This document shows, piece after piece, positions 37,405 through 49,137 of a stretch of 64,000 nt of DNA. A program made the position numbers and the translations under genes. The notes below the pieces were generated by a model. That model was not told the origin of the DNA. It did no database searches and saw only the letters and a list, made by a program, of their open reading frames with translations. The stretch is from Elmis aenea (Eukaryota; Arthropoda; Insecta; Coleoptera; Elmidae). Numbering within the stretch: the stretch's first letter is position 1; each line of letters opens with the position of its first letter. The DNA lies in NCBI GenBank assembly GCA_947652605.1, contig OX393579.1, positions 44,088,970 to 44,152,969 of the forward strand. The letters run 5' to 3'.

Positions 37405-37509
37405 CCTAAACGCAAGTGCACTTTTAATGATAACTTACAAACTAAGTACCCGTTTATTAAGCAAAGAAATACTCCATTAAAAGGATCTCTTAATAAATTT
37501 TCACAATAA
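37405..37509 (+). pseudogene. Short ORF resembling the N-terminus of hAT-like transposases
   Basis: Thirty-four codons from ATG 37405: MPKRKCTFNDNLQTKYPFIK followed by about 14 residues and a stop. The MPKRKC(S/T)FN..LQ.KYPF opening is one I associate with domesticated and transposable hAT-like proteins (SCAND3/ZBED-like). The zinc-finger and catalytic parts that should follow are absent, so the copy appears to be an internal-deletion derivative that kept the transposase start. Identification rests on about 20 residues. Confidence 0.45.
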
Positions 37510-37549
37510 TTTGAAATTTTTGAAGTACATTTTTAATAAAAATACAAGT

Positions 37550-38060
37550 TATTGGTACCGATAGATTCGTTAGAAGATGCTTGATTTAAATAACCGCTAG
37601 TACCAGCATGGTTTCATTAAAAAAAATTGACTTTGTCAAAAAACCGATTCCACAACCTTCAAAGCCAATTAAAGTAACCTAAATATCGTTTAAAATTTAC
37701 AAAAACGTTTTTTGGACAATTGTTGACATAATAAAAATCAATTTGTGCAGGTCACGGCACCCTTAACAAATAACTAAATTTTGTTTAAAAAAATTTTTGA
37801 GGTTATAAAAATTAACCAAAATAGTGCATTTGTGTCCAAAATCACTTCCTCTTTCCAAAAATGTAAAAATATACAGGGTGTTCCATTTAAAATAACAAAG
37901 TTGGGGTCATTTCCGGCGAAACCGGAAGTGAAACAAATGTGTGCATGTGCTCAAAAAGCCCGGTTTTTTGCACATATTATATGTCTAAAATTTCATTTAT
38001 TTAAAATCAAAACTAAAGAAAAAAAAAGGGGTGTACCACACTTCATTTACACCCGGTATA
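37550..38060. mobile_element. Half copy of the 6415 foldback element
   Basis: Follows the right half of 6415-7495 block by block: TTTAAATAACCG, AGTACCAGCATGGTTTCATT, AAAATATACAGGGTGTTCCA, CGGCGAAACCGGAAGTGAAA and the terminal TACACCCGGTATA. It also keeps the TTGTTGACATAATAAAAATC segment that the 6415 copy has only in its left arm. The inverted partner half is missing. It lies inside the element 36497-38205. Confidence 0.75.
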
Positions 38061-38439
38061 AATTCTTTATTTTTACGAGTACATTCGTTCTTTTCATTAA
38101 TAAATAAAAACTATGAAGAAATATGCGTTTTTTTTTGAATACATATACTATTATCTAAAAATCACTAGACGTCCCGTTTTGAGGAAAAAAATAAATGGTC
38201 ACGTTACTCATGACTAAATAAAACAAAATTATTAAGTACCTTAATTCAACTGGTAATTTTTTCCAAAATATTGTTTCTTAAGAAGAAGAGTGCCTTGAAT
38301 TCGAATTTGATGAGTGCAAAATGATTCAGTTGCCTATGTAAAAAAATCGGGCGATCAAAAATGATTAATGCCCGCTAACTTCGGACCGAAAATAAAATAA
38401 CCAAGTTTATGTTGGTATCACAGTGTAAAACTAGGATAT

Positions 38440-38518
38440 CAGTGGCGTAGTATTGTTTTCGTTTTCTGTGGCATTCAGGTTGTTCTGTCATTTTGTGTGT
38501 GGCTTCCCTACGCCACTG
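38440..38518. mobile_element. Very short hAT-like MITE (79 bp)
   Basis: Ends CAGTGGCGTAG (38440) and CTACGCCACTG (38518) are perfect inverted repeats of 11 bp and are the same termini as on the elements at 11032 and 13372. The 8 bases outside do not match. Internal sequence is too short to code for anything. Confidence 0.6.
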
Positions 38519-39543
38519 GTTTTTCCTCATCTATTCGAATAAAGTTCCTAACACCCGAGGCATCAATCATTTTCGAACACCCGATATTACGATATATTGA
38601 AAAATTTGCGTTTCAGCGTGTCAAAGATTGTTTCACATTTTACACATCACTATTTAAAAAAAATAATATGAATACACTTAAAAAAGCATGTTTTTCTAAA
38701 TGTTTTTATTGACCTAAAGAATATTTTGTAAGATGGTCATATCAAAAACATTTTTTAAGATAATATGATTTCTATGATAATGAAACTAGAGCAATTTTGG
38801 ACACATTTCGCTCAAAACAATTCAACGTAATCTTTAAGTGCGTAAATAAAACTTATCAAGAGCTTACAATATCACCATAGACTAAATATTTTTAACATTT
38901 TGTCTTAGCTTAGCGTAAATTTTCTATAAACTATTCTTTATTATTTTAACTATTATTTATAATGAATTAGTGATGTAAAATAAACTCGGCAAGAAAGTAA
39001 GTCAATTTTTTGAACTGCACTCGCGAACCAATTTTACAAAGTGCAGTGAGAAAAACCAAAAGACCTTCGTAAATACAGGACTTGTTAAGGATCTACCAAA
39101 ATGTGGCGCCAGAAAACCGACAACAAACAATAAAAAAAAAACTCTTGCACTGTAATACAGTTAACTGGAAATGCTCATTTGTCCGCCCAAATTATGTGTA
39201 TATGCAAGGATTTCATATAAGTTACTTCTACCAAAGAACTTTATCCTTCGAAGAAGTGGAGATGCGCTAGATCAATAAGATTTGATACTTTCTTTCCTAA
39301 ATTTGTTGCTGTTTAATTAAGTTGAAACCTAAACCGTGATTAAAAATTAAATTTTATGAATTTCATGATTTAATACCCGTTTATCTTGACACAACCCTAA
39401 GCTACAACTTCAGGATATTATTCAAAATAAGTTTCGACTTGTCGATTTTACAGCATGTAAATTTCGTGTTTTATAAACACATGTGATTTATATAAGAACA
39501 GCAATTATACTTTAAATTGTGCAAATGGTTTTTTGTTTAGATA

Positions 39544-39912
39544 GTATAGTTCATTTCAAGATATTATGCGGATTTCGGGTTTTATGGCCTATTAAGCTTA
39601 AGCACAGCCCCTCCTACACTAATGAGGACTTGATTATTGGCACGGTGTTAGTAGCACAGAACCGAATTCAAGGAATATTTTATCCACAATAACTTGTTTG
39701 TATTATTTGAGTTTCCCTCTGACAATGTACTTAACATCTGTATAATTTACAATAAAGTAATTTATTATAAATACGGTCCTGAGGTTATTGCCTTGTTGAT
39801 GTAAACAGAAGGTGTGAACAGGTCAATTCTAAGAAGTACCCTCCCTAAGCTGATAACAGTTAATTAGCCATAAAACCCGAAATCCGCATAATATCTTGAA
39901 ATGAACTATACT
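39544..39912. mobile_element. Foldback element, 44-bp near-identical arms (about 370 bp)
   Basis: Left arm TATAGTTCATTTCAAGATAT...TTCGGGTTTTATGGC (39546-39588) and right arm its complement (about 39869-39911), with almost no differences. The left flank GTTTAGATAG and a similar TTTGTTTAGATAG at 40068-40080 suggest that it sits within another repeat. The loop contains no coding sequence. Confidence 0.75.
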
Positions 39913-41045
39913 TACATAAATTTGTTTTTTTTTTAGAAACTCATCAATATTTTTTTCTTTTTGCTGAAAAACTTGATGAGATAGCAAAAATCTGTGTGTG
40001 CCATTAAATTCAGAGCATGTGATTTAATTAAGGACAGCTATTCTAATATAAATTATCTAAAGAGTTTTTGTTTAGATAGTTTTGAAATTTAATTAGGGTA
40101 AACAACCAGTGTTGAACACTTTAAGAGGCTGTTTTATGGAGAAAAAAAATAACCGTTTTGTACCACCTAAAAGTTAATTAAAAATGAATAGACCAAATGA
40201 TAGCTTGAAACTTGTACTTTTTACTTAAGTAATGAAAATTTACTATAGTTAACATTTTTGGTGATAAAATTCACAAGAAATGTACATATGTCACTTACCC
40301 AGTATTGGACATCTCCAAGATGACCAATTTTTAATTTGGACAGTTTAATATCCAGTAATGGACATGCTCTAATATGAACTGAATAAATAATACAATAAGA
40401 ATAATTTATAACTATTTATTACATTTATAATTTTTAAGTTTAGGTTTAACACAGAATTAGTTTTTACACTTCGTATTCGGAATCGCCATCTTCATTTGTT
40501 GCGTTACAATTCTCATACAAATATTCTTCACCAGATTTACTAGTGTTAATTTTTTAAATATATTTTTTATTAATACATACGCCATTTGCTTTGTTTTGAC
40601 AGGATATGCACTGAAGCTACCTACTTTGCTTTTCATTCCAAAAAGTTTTCATCTCTCCAAACTACGTTACATTAATTTGTAGCATATCCAATCCATTTTT
40701 CTACTTTTCTACTTTTTATTGTTTGTTTTAATTTTATTTTTTAGATATTTTTCTTCTTCTTTACCTCTCTTGTTTCCTAATTTCTTTATTTTTCTCCTTA
40801 AGTACCTTTTCTTTTTCTTTTTCTTTTTTGTTGAAATATTGCTGCCATGCCTCAGATGTAACAAGAGATGGAAGTCTCTTTGTGTTGTTGATCGGTTTTG
40901 TGTCATTTGAAGACTTTGGTCAAAACAGTACCCATTTAAAAAGGAATATATCAGATTTTTGGATTATTGGATATTATTGGATGTAGAGGATACATAATTG
41001 TTGGACTTAGTTGTGGGTGAATTAATCGGTGTTAAATGTACATTT

Positions 41046-42137
41046 ATAGATCTAAAGAAAGCATTCGACTCCGTTCCCCTCCAAAAACTATGGAATACCT
41101 TGGAACAAGCTGGCATAAATAAAATATATTTAAACGCAGTTAAAACGCTATACAGAGGAAACCAAGCCGTCGCAAAAGCCGGAAACCAAGTCTCTCAACC
41201 ATTCTCGCCTTCGAAAGGAGTAAAACAAGGCTGCTGCCTCTCCCCTACACTTTTTAAAATTTACCTATGTGCGGCCTTAAAACATTGGACCAGAAAATGC
41301 AGTCCGATGGGAGCACTGTTGGGCGAGAGCCCGACATACACGATCCTCTTTGCAGATGATCAAATAGTTATTGCAGAAGATGAGCAAGATATGACGTACA
41401 TGCTAAATAAACTTATAGAGGAATACAAGAAGTGGGGACTGGAGGTAAATACAGAGAAAACACAGTATATGGTCGTAGGTGGAAGAGGACATGGCATACA
41501 GTTAGACAACGGAACGATAAAAAACGTTAGTCAGTACGAATATCTGGGAGTAACAATATGCGAAGATGGAAGAGACGACAAGGACATAATGAAGAAAATG
41601 AGCAGAGGAAAGAATATGATAAAAACATTACATCCAATCTTGTAGAATAAAAACCTAACTAGAAAAACAAAAATAAATATATTTAAAACGATAATAGAAC
41701 CAGTATTGACATATGGGGCAGAGATATGGGTAAGGGACAAATCAATGAATCAAAGACTACTCTCGGCCGAGATGGCATATTGCAGAAGATGCTGCGGCCT
41801 ATCCTTGTACGATCACGTTAGAAATGAGGACATCTGAGATAAAATGAAAATAAAAGGCACTATTATCGATTATATAAATGAAAAACAGTTAAGATGGTAC
41901 GGACATCTGCGCAGAATGAAGGAAGAAAGAATACCAATAAAAGTATGGAACTGGACTCCAGCACAAACAAATAAACGAGGGAGACCACGGAAGATGTGGA
42001 AAAACAACATAGATGAGGAAATGAAAAAGAGAGGTTTACGAGAAGATGACTGGAACGATAAGGATAAATGGCGATTAGGATTCGAGAAGCGGCAATAGCT
42101 GCAAATACTCGCTATATATATATATATATATATATAT
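41046..42137 (+). mobile_element. RTE-like non-LTR retrotransposon, 5'-truncated, with target duplication
   Basis: The sequence AAATGTACATTT lies at 41034-41045 and again at 42138-42149, a 12-bp target duplication. The 3' end is a (TA)n tract at about 42112-42137, as expected for RTE elements, which end in short tandem repeats rather than poly(A). Only the second half of the reverse transcriptase and the C-terminus are retained. It inserted into the TIR element 40094-42434. Confidence 0.8.
41047..42098 (+). pseudogene. RTE-like reverse transcriptase, two in-frame stops
   Basis: A single frame runs from FIDLKKAFDSVPLQKLW (the palm A block with its Asp) through KGVKQGCCLSPTLFKIYLC, then YTILFADDQIVIAEDE (FADD catalytic motif intact) and NTEKTQYMVVGG, to YLGVTICEDGRDDKDIMKKM. 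It meets TAG at 41643 and TGA at 41835 without a frame change, then continues with EKQLRWYGHLRRMKEERIP and NKRGRPRKMWKNNIDEEMKK to the stop at 42096. Two point stops are the only damage seen in the retained part, so it is younger than the other LINE relics here. Confidence 0.85.
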
Positions 42138-42599
42138 AAATGTACATTTAAGGTTCACAAATTCGTATTAGAATTGTCGCCTAATTTTTTTATTTTAGTT
42201 TAATCACCATGTTTCTTTAATTCTGTACCTATTTTTGGTTTCTTATTCGATTTTTTTTCTGCAAACCAAATGTTCTAAGTAAATCACACGAGAACAAATA
42301 ATGTTGTACAGATGTGCGGTATTCTAATGGTATCAATAAAAGAGATAGAAAATGTCTCAAATTGTTATTTTTGCAATTTGAAATCTCAAGTGTCCAAAAT
42401 TGGGTACATGTCCACCACTGGTGTCATTACCCTATGTGTTAATTATTTTTTTTTTAACTCAATAATCTGTTTTAGCCCATTTTGTTGGAACACTTGATGT
42501 GATAGCGAAATACTGCGTGTTCCATTGAATTTAGAGCATGTAATTTATATAAGAACAGTCATCAAAATTAAAACAACGTTCACAAATTTCTGAACTTCG

Positions 42600-42716
42600 G
42601 CCTGTGTTATAAATGAGCACCGAATTTAGCCACTTTGCCAAATTTTAACCTATACTCTAACTATTATAACAAGCGAGATCCTCATACTTAAACTCGATTT
42701 TCAGACACCCTGTATA
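42600..42716. repeat. Repeat fragment ending ACACCCTGTATA (partner of 44770-45996)
   Basis: Contains AATGAGCACCGAATTTAGCC, ACTTTGCCAAATTTTAACCT and TTATTATAACAAGC-like blocks and ends with CAGACACCCTGTATAATT. The same order is found at 44776-44827 joined to 45945-45996, where the hAT element at 44828 interrupts it. It is probably one arm of a TATACAGGGTG-type element; the other arm was not identified. Confidence 0.6.
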
Positions 42717-43511
42717 ATTAATAAGCACGAAGGTGGTTTACACCAAAAGTTACGTTGCTGTAAAATTTCCTGGTTTAGAAAATTGTAGCTCCTGACCGCA
42801 CACTTGATTGTCCTGTGATGTAAACAAATGGTAATCAGACGGAAAGATGTTTGGTGTGTATGGAGTTGACGTAAGATTTCCCACCGTAGACAGTTAATCT
42901 TTTCCCGGTTCGCTCGTGCTGCGTGAAATCTCACTTTTTGTAGGAAGCGACTCCCTCACAGTGTACGGATTCTTTCTGAAGCAGCCCATCTTGAACGCGC
43001 TAAAGTCGTGCTTACTTCACTTTCCGTCATCGTTTGACAATCTTATGTTAACGATTCCGTTGATACTCTACCAGACACAGACTTGAAACCTTTTGTCAGT
43101 AAATCGATAGCTTTGAAGTTAAACCGGTTCTCTTGATGACAGCCGATAAAGTCATTGTTTAAGATTAGTGTACATGACCCTTTTTAAACGCAAGCCCATA
43201 ACTCTCTGAAAATTATTTTATCTTGTAGAGATAATAATAAGACAAGTACTTAAATAAATACTGATTTTTGTTATGAGATGGCAGTCGATATGGCTTTGTT
43301 TCTGTGTTCTCTTGAACGATTTAGATGCAAACGAATTATATTCGCGCTTACATTGAACCTTGGGGAAAAGTCGTTCGTGCAGATTTTCCGTTTTGATTGT
43401 CTTCAAGGGACTCATATTCTGCTTTAAACTTGCTTCCCGAAACCCATGCTTGCATAGAACTTCCGCAACTTCGATGACAAGTGTAAACATAACACGACCG
43501 AATAACCGCTT

Positions 43512-43543
<32 letters not shown>

Positions 43544-43544
43544 G
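43512..43544. repeat. (TTG)11 microsatellite
   Basis: Eleven uninterrupted TTG units. The minus strand reads as CAA repeats and in one frame gives a glutamine run, but no gene context supports translation. Confidence 0.95.
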
Positions 43545-44827
43545 CAATTTTGTTTATTCCCAAATAACAATTGTTTGTGTTCAAAAGACTGCAGTTATGT
43601 AATAGTCGTAAACTAAATGTGTTTTTTTGTGACTATTGTGCAATATTATCAGCATATTAACAAACCATATTAAGTTGAACAACATTAATACAAAAATTAT
43701 AGCAGATGTAATGGCTTAATTTAACGTAAATAACCAAATTATTATTTTTTAAATAAAAAACACCTTGTATTAAAAATAAAAATATAATCTTTAACAAATA
43801 ATACAATTTTAATTTAAAAAAATCTTTAAAGTTCTAACTTATTACTTATACTTTTAACAATATTTTCTTAGACTTTTAGAAAATGTATTTAATTAAACAC
43901 ATTTATTATTAAAGATTACATAATCAAATAGATTATTTTTTCTGAATTTATTGATGTGTCACACCATAGTATTTTACTTTTTCATTCATTATCAAATTTA
44001 ATAAATTGGGTTTTGAACAACAACCACTATGAATCACGTTGGCTGGTCGTTGTAGTTTATGTCGTTACCATGACAACCAACAACAAACTAAAAATTTTGG
44101 AATCGTAATATGTTCTTGTAATCTTAATAAATTTGTATATTAAATGAACATTCGGGAAATTCCTTAAAGAACAATAGCACGGGTTCTAAACATTAGAAAA
44201 CGTTTGCAGTTATGCATAGCAGGAGGAAATTCATTTAAACATTGAACATTGTAGAGGTTATTCCAATGCTTCATACATATTTACTCAAGTTTATGTCTAA
44301 CGTAGAAAAATACTTTCTTTCGGATATTTTGTGTACTAAACAAGTAGAATTCTCATTCAATGATTAAAAAAATCGCAGCATATCGCGTTTTTCCTTGTTG
44401 TTAAAGTTCATTTCTACGAATTGATTACGATAAGTAGGTACATAATAAGCTAGCAAAATTTTTAGTTTGTGGATGTCATGGAAACGACAAAAGCTACAAA
44501 CGACCGGCCTACGTGATTTATAGTAGTTGTTGTCCAAAACGCATTTTAAAAAAAGTATCACGTGTGATACATCAATATATTCAAAAAAAATCTATTTGAT
44601 TATTTCAGTAGCAAAAGTTGAGCTCATAAGAGAATATGAAGTAAAACGAATAGACACATTTGGAATATTTTATAAACCAAAGGAGTTATAGACTGTTTTT
44701 TAAAATCATATTTGCCGGTTTTCTCAATTTTTTTCGGATACCGTTTGAGATATTTCCAATTTCTCTTCGGATTATTAATGAGCACCGAATTTAGCAACTT
44801 TGCCAAATTTAAACCTATGCTCTAGCT

Positions 44828-45936
44828 TAGTCTTTCTCAAAGTGTGGCGCGCGGACCCCTGGGGGTCCCTGACTCCTAAAAGGGTCCCCAAGCCATCGAA
44901 AATGATCCAGATTTATTATTAAATAAAAATTTCATAACCTATTATCTTATCTTAAATTTTAATTAAAATAGAAAAGAAAAATGTTGTATAGGTGAAGATG
45001 GTATATACTGGGACATGGTATATAGTGGGACAACAGAGATTTTGGCCATCTGTTACCCCGTACTTGAAGTTTGTTTACATCAAAATAGCCGTTAAGCAGT
45101 CCCATTATATCCTGTCTACAGTATGTGTCGTAAACAATGTCATAGTGACTTGCACATGTGAGGCATGTTTGGTAACTGCGCATTGTTTTTTTTGTGGTTA
45201 TTCAGTTTATGTGCTAAAACTTTTTTATTTATTTAACAACAATTAGAAAATTTGGCGTAGGTGTACCTTACAGTATATTAAATGTATGTATGTACAATGT
45301 TAAAACTTAAAATAATCATACAAGTTTTTCATTAAATCGTTGCTTTTAAAAATTGATCACATGGTGCATTATGGGACAATGATGATAATTAGGTAAATTT
45401 TCTGAAAAAAACTTCCGACTTTAGATTTTCTTTCTCTAAAAACAGAGATAAAGACTGTGTTGAAAAAGAAAATATTCTGTGTAGGTAAAGCGCACCGCGG
45501 TGCGACTACAAAGAAGCATTTTCAATTTTAGTTTGATTTTTCAAAGTACAATGTCTCAATGCCCATGAAAAGTGAAAGTTTTTAAAATAAAAAATAAAAA
45601 TTTTTAATTACTTGTGCTTTATTTCATATATATTTTTTGCTGTCCCACAATGTACCACGGGGTGGTTTATGTGGGGACAAGTGGTGTATAGTGGGACAGT
45701 CCCTCTATTTGTGTACCTTTATTTAAAAAAAAAAAAAAATTGTATATGCAATGATAAACTAAAGCAATATGAATATTTCATATCAATTTGAGGTATGCAA
45801 ATTAAGCCGTTCAAAAGTTACGCAAAATTTAAAAAAAAGTGTCCCAGTATATACCACCTTCCCCTACAATACAATTCATGCTGTAAGCTTTTAATTTTGG
45901 AACGGTTACTTAAAGTAAAAAGTTAAAAAGACGCTG
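44828..45936. mobile_element. hAT-like element (1109 bp) with 8-bp target duplication
   Basis: CTCTAGCT flanks both ends (44820-44827 and 45937-45944). The ends are TAGTCTTTCTCAAAGTGTGG (left) and, on the minus strand, CAGCGTCTTTTTAACTTTTT (right). The left end with CGCGGACCCCTGGGGGTCCC matches the MITEs at 27385 and 61443. It hosts an inner TA-flanked element (44991-45864); without that it would be about 235 bp, close to its relatives' size. Confidence 0.8.
44991..45864. mobile_element. TA-flanked TIR element (874 bp) nested in the hAT element
   Basis: Left end GGTGAAGATGGTATATACTG and minus-strand right end GGGGAAGGTGGTATATACTG, inverted repeats of about 25 bp, with TA outside each. TATAGTGGGACA or complementary blocks recur inside (about 45022, 45367, 45640-45700) as subterminal repeats. 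No transposase is visible. A Tc1/mariner-type MITE is the best reading. Confidence 0.75.
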
Positions 45937-48540
45937 CTCTAGCTTATTATAATAAGCAAGATCTTTATGCTTAAAGTCGAATTTCAAACACCCTGTATAT
46001 CTATTTTAATTAAACATTAAAAAAACAAACCTGTGTAACATTTTGTTCTATTTTTTGAAATAAAGACTTTACCGTAATTTTTAATAATGATGAAATTTCA
46101 TTTTTCTTCTGTAGTGCCAAAATGGAAAGTGATATTACTTTTAGTATCTGCATATACTTTATTTGCTTCAAAACGATAAGATATTTGGTTATTTAAATTT
46201 TATTATATACTTTAAAATAATACATTTTTATTGATATAAATTTGTCTAACTTCAAACTGTTTTCTACAACATTTTTTTAAAGTCATTAATAATTTAAAGC
46301 ACAATACTAATAAAGAAGCAGGCGTATACCGTAGCATAATTTTACACCTACAACATTTCTAATACTCAATCTTATTTTATTACATTCTGATTTAAATTTA
46401 GACTCTGTACAGCATAAATTATCATTTTACCTAATAAATAAATTGCATATAAACCAGATGTAAACAAAATTACCGTATGTTATCTTTCCTTGCGCTGTTT
46501 ATTTGCTTTATAATGCTACTCTTAATTCAGGTTCAGTGGGAATTCCTACGAGTCTTGTTTTATCTTCACACTTTAAAAATTTATCAACTGCAGGAAATAA
46601 GTAAAACGGATTACACAAAGTCTTGGCTAAAAATAGCAGTATCGTTTATTTTAGTAAGACTTGATGTTGATTTGTACGAGAAGATAGTGTTATCTTTTTC
46701 TACTTCCTGTGTTATCGAAGCATGTGTTCTTCCAGGAAAAAAATGCTGATTTACTGATGACTAATAATCGGAATGCTAATTGTTTTTAAATTAGAAGTAG
46801 ATCTTATTATATTGTAGTATTTTGTACATTGTATATTAAATCGAATAATATTAGGAACATTTTTAGGTCAGTATTATTTATCGCTTTTCATTTTGAAATG
46901 ATAAGCAAATATTTGAAAGTTTGCCAAATTCTTTCAATATTTATAAGTTCATGAAATGTAATCTCGTATCATCAAAGCAATGTTGTCCTCATATTCCTGT
47001 TTAATTTGCCGTGAGCGATGGTTTGGCTCCAGAAAATGTGCCGGTATGGTTGAAAAATATGAGTATTTCACCAATATACAAACAACTAAGGAATTTTTTC
47101 TAGGTTATTACTCACAACCAAAAATTAACTTGTGTTTTCTTGGCTTTGCTGCATTGTAGTAAAATTCTTTTGCACTATACGTTCACATAATCATAATAGA
47201 CTTGTTCAACGTACGTATCTTGTAAGTATTTCGTCATCTTTTTTGAAGTTCCAGTTTTGCATTTCCAATACATTAAGTAGCCATAACTCGGAAAACGTGC
47301 GACAGAAATTCCATGGGCAAAAAGTTTCTTGAAGCTTATAATGTCGTCTCTATAAGTAACCTAATGCCTAAGATATTCTGGATAACGATGCAATATACAG
47401 TGTGTCCTAAATATGGGACTCGCCATTAGTGACTTCCAAATTTTAAAATCTTGAATAACTCCCTGCAAAGGTTGATAGAAGAAAAAAAAACTTGTAAAGG
47501 AAGAAATTATAGATATTTTGGTTCTGCAATAAATGTCGATCTTCATTTGTTGAGACCTTGTTTTGATTCTGAAATAAATGATAAAATAGCATTTTTTACA
47601 ATGCAAACCAAACACACTTAAAAATCGACCTGTTTTAATCGTCTTCTTGGTGTACATGGACAAAATTTTGGTGTAAATTTTATCTGAAATTTCGTGGTAA
47701 TTTAACACTTTGTCGCTTTTTACCACTTGGACAAATTTGTCAAGTGTTAATTTATAAAAACCAAAGGTTAAACAAAAAACGCAGACAAATGCTATTGATA
47801 TAAGTACCAAAACGTCATTCAGTTAAAGACTTTTCTCTGTAGTTTAATAACATAAGCAATAGGTTTTCATAAGACCTATGTAGTCTAAATTCCGTGTTAT
47901 TTTGAAGTGAAAATTGACACCGTTTCTTTTTCTGTATAATTGGCTTTGAGGTTAGAAAGCATTGAATTTTTAAAAGTAAAATGTGGCTAACAACTTCTAT
48001 TTTAAAGTTTTATCTCTCATCTAGAAAAAATATTTTAAGTACCATGTAAAATTATATAGCTATTTAATTAAAACAACAGAGAATTGTAATTTGATAAAGA
48101 TCACAAGTGAAGTACATAAAAAGTAATGCAAAAAGAACAGGTGATAAAAGTTCTGTAATAGTGCTTTTACATTAAATTTTTTTTTTTTTTATCACAGTTA
48201 CCTTTAAGTGCTGTGAATAGTAATTAATTCTATCATCGATTACTTTTGAAGAAATTACAAATGTTTTTAACGAATAGAAAAATGATAACTGACTTATACG
48301 TAATTAGTATGAGAAATGAAACACAATTTGATTATTCTTTAAAGTTACTAATCAAAGATATTTTGGCAAAATTTCAAGATTTACTTTAAACTTCTTAAAT
48401 AATTTATTACATACTCTTAAATGCCATTTTAAAAGAGCACATTATTTGTCCAGGAAAAATTAAAACAAATTAAAATTGTTCTTAAATGATTTGAAAAACA
48501 ATGGAAAGTCGAATGTTGTATAATAGTTATTTTTGTATCA

Positions 48541-48644
48541 AGGCCAAAACGTGTAACTTTTTCGGCCGCGTCTGGTTTGCTGGCTGAGACGTAGTCGAAG
48601 CCAGCAAACAAGCAAGGACGAAAAAGTACGTTTTGGCCGAGGTG
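48541..48644. repeat. Short foldback hairpin (about 100 bp)
   Basis: Left arm GGCCAAAACGTGTAACTTTT with CGGCCGCGTCTGGTTTGCTGGCT; right arm AGCCAGCAAACAAGCAAGGA with CGAAAAAGTACGTTTTGGCC. Arms of about 42 bp with a few indels and a loop of about 15 bp. A TTTTTTGTGCGAT(C/T)G block lies nearby (48653, 48811) and inverted at 49119, which hints at a larger, unresolved element. Confidence 0.7.
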
Positions 48645-49137
48645 CATATTACATTTTTTGTGCGATCGAATTAAAAACAATTTAAATTTTCAGTATTTTT
48701 CAAAAATATAGGTTAGAAACAGCGTGACATTCTGTCACTGACTGATGACGGCGTATGCTGTTAGCGGTGGAAACGTACTTACATAATTCTGTACATAATT
48801 TAAATAACCTTTTTTGTGCGATTGTAATGTTTTATTCATAAATTTAAACATTGATTAATTATTAATTACATAACGTGTACCATATCATATATTTATTTAT
48901 TAATACATAGTATAATTGACAGCAATAGAACAGTATTCAGTAACAGTATCAACACGAAAATATTAGGTTATAAACTACCTAACAGTTAACAACCTAAAGA
49001 CCTCTACGTCACTACCCTTAGCGGGGAAGCCATAATTTCAGAGAACTTAGATTCAGACACGCATATGCGCTTTCCGTTCTGCTTAATACAAATGATCTTT
49101 TTCGTACGCTGTAGCGGCCGATCGCACAAAAAAATCA

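Larger units (their letters stand above)
36497..38205. mobile_element. TIR element with GTGACCAT ends and 10-12-bp flanking duplication
   Basis: Left end TGTGACCATACGTCCCGTTT; right end on the minus strand AACGTGACCATTTATTTTTT, then AAAACGGGACGT. ACTCATGACT(AA) occurs directly outside both ends (36485-36496 and 38206-38217). Because the boundary AA is ambiguous the duplication is 10 to 12 bp. CGTCCCGTTTT blocks are repeated near both ends. The element contains the start of a transposase-like ORF (37405) and two nested repeats (36746 and 37550). Confidence 0.75.
35790..38245 (+). pseudogene. RTE-like retrotransposon relic, split by a 1.7-kb insertion
   Basis: The plus strand reads NVTLSGLRLEQVESFKYLGV and NIEKNGGMDKEICHRTGNVG (35890-36000), then after a frameshift near 36045 VVKNVVTPALLYGSE (about 36080), followed by EMRFLRKIQGQ and a C-terminal QLGWLGH string (about 36280). 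The 3' UTR CCTACACCTAACAGTAGAAA continues to 36496, stops at the insertion, and resumes at 38206 with ACTCATGACTAAATAAAACA. The minus-strand copy at 24330 has the same uninterrupted 3' end, which confirms the split. 5' truncated: no endonuclease and only the last RT motifs. Confidence 0.75.
40094..42434. mobile_element. TA-flanked TIR element interrupted by an RTE retrotransposon
   Basis: Left end TAGGGTAAACAACCAGTGTT; right end on the minus strand TAGGGTAATGACACCAGTGG. The ends match over about 26 bp with several differences, and with TA taken as the target site the element starts at GGGTAA. Removing the LINE at 41046-42137 leaves about 1.25 kb with no recognised transposase. Subterminal GGACA(T/C) and CCAGTA blocks repeat on the left (40302-40366). 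It is most likely a Tc1/mariner-type non-autonomous element. Confidence 0.6.
44770..45996. repeat. Second copy of the 42600 repeat, split by a hAT element
   Basis: The left piece 44770-44827 (AATGAGCACCGAATTTAGCA to CTATGCTCTAGCT) and the right piece 45945-45996 (TATTATAATAAGCAAGATCT to AACACCCTGTATATCT) together reproduce 42600-42716. The interruption is exactly the element 44828-45936 plus one copy of its 8-bp duplication. Confidence 0.75.

Noticed and set aside
43218..43547. Open frame with a polyglutamine run on the minus strand
   Set aside because: The run is the (TTG)11 microsatellite read in reverse; the rest of the frame has no family resemblance and no splice context.
47361..47810. 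149-residue open frame on the minus strand
   Set aside because: Low-complexity, hydrophobic and lysine-rich translation of AT-rich DNA with no recognisable motif; it crosses a TATACAGTGTG repeat end at 47393. Probably chance.
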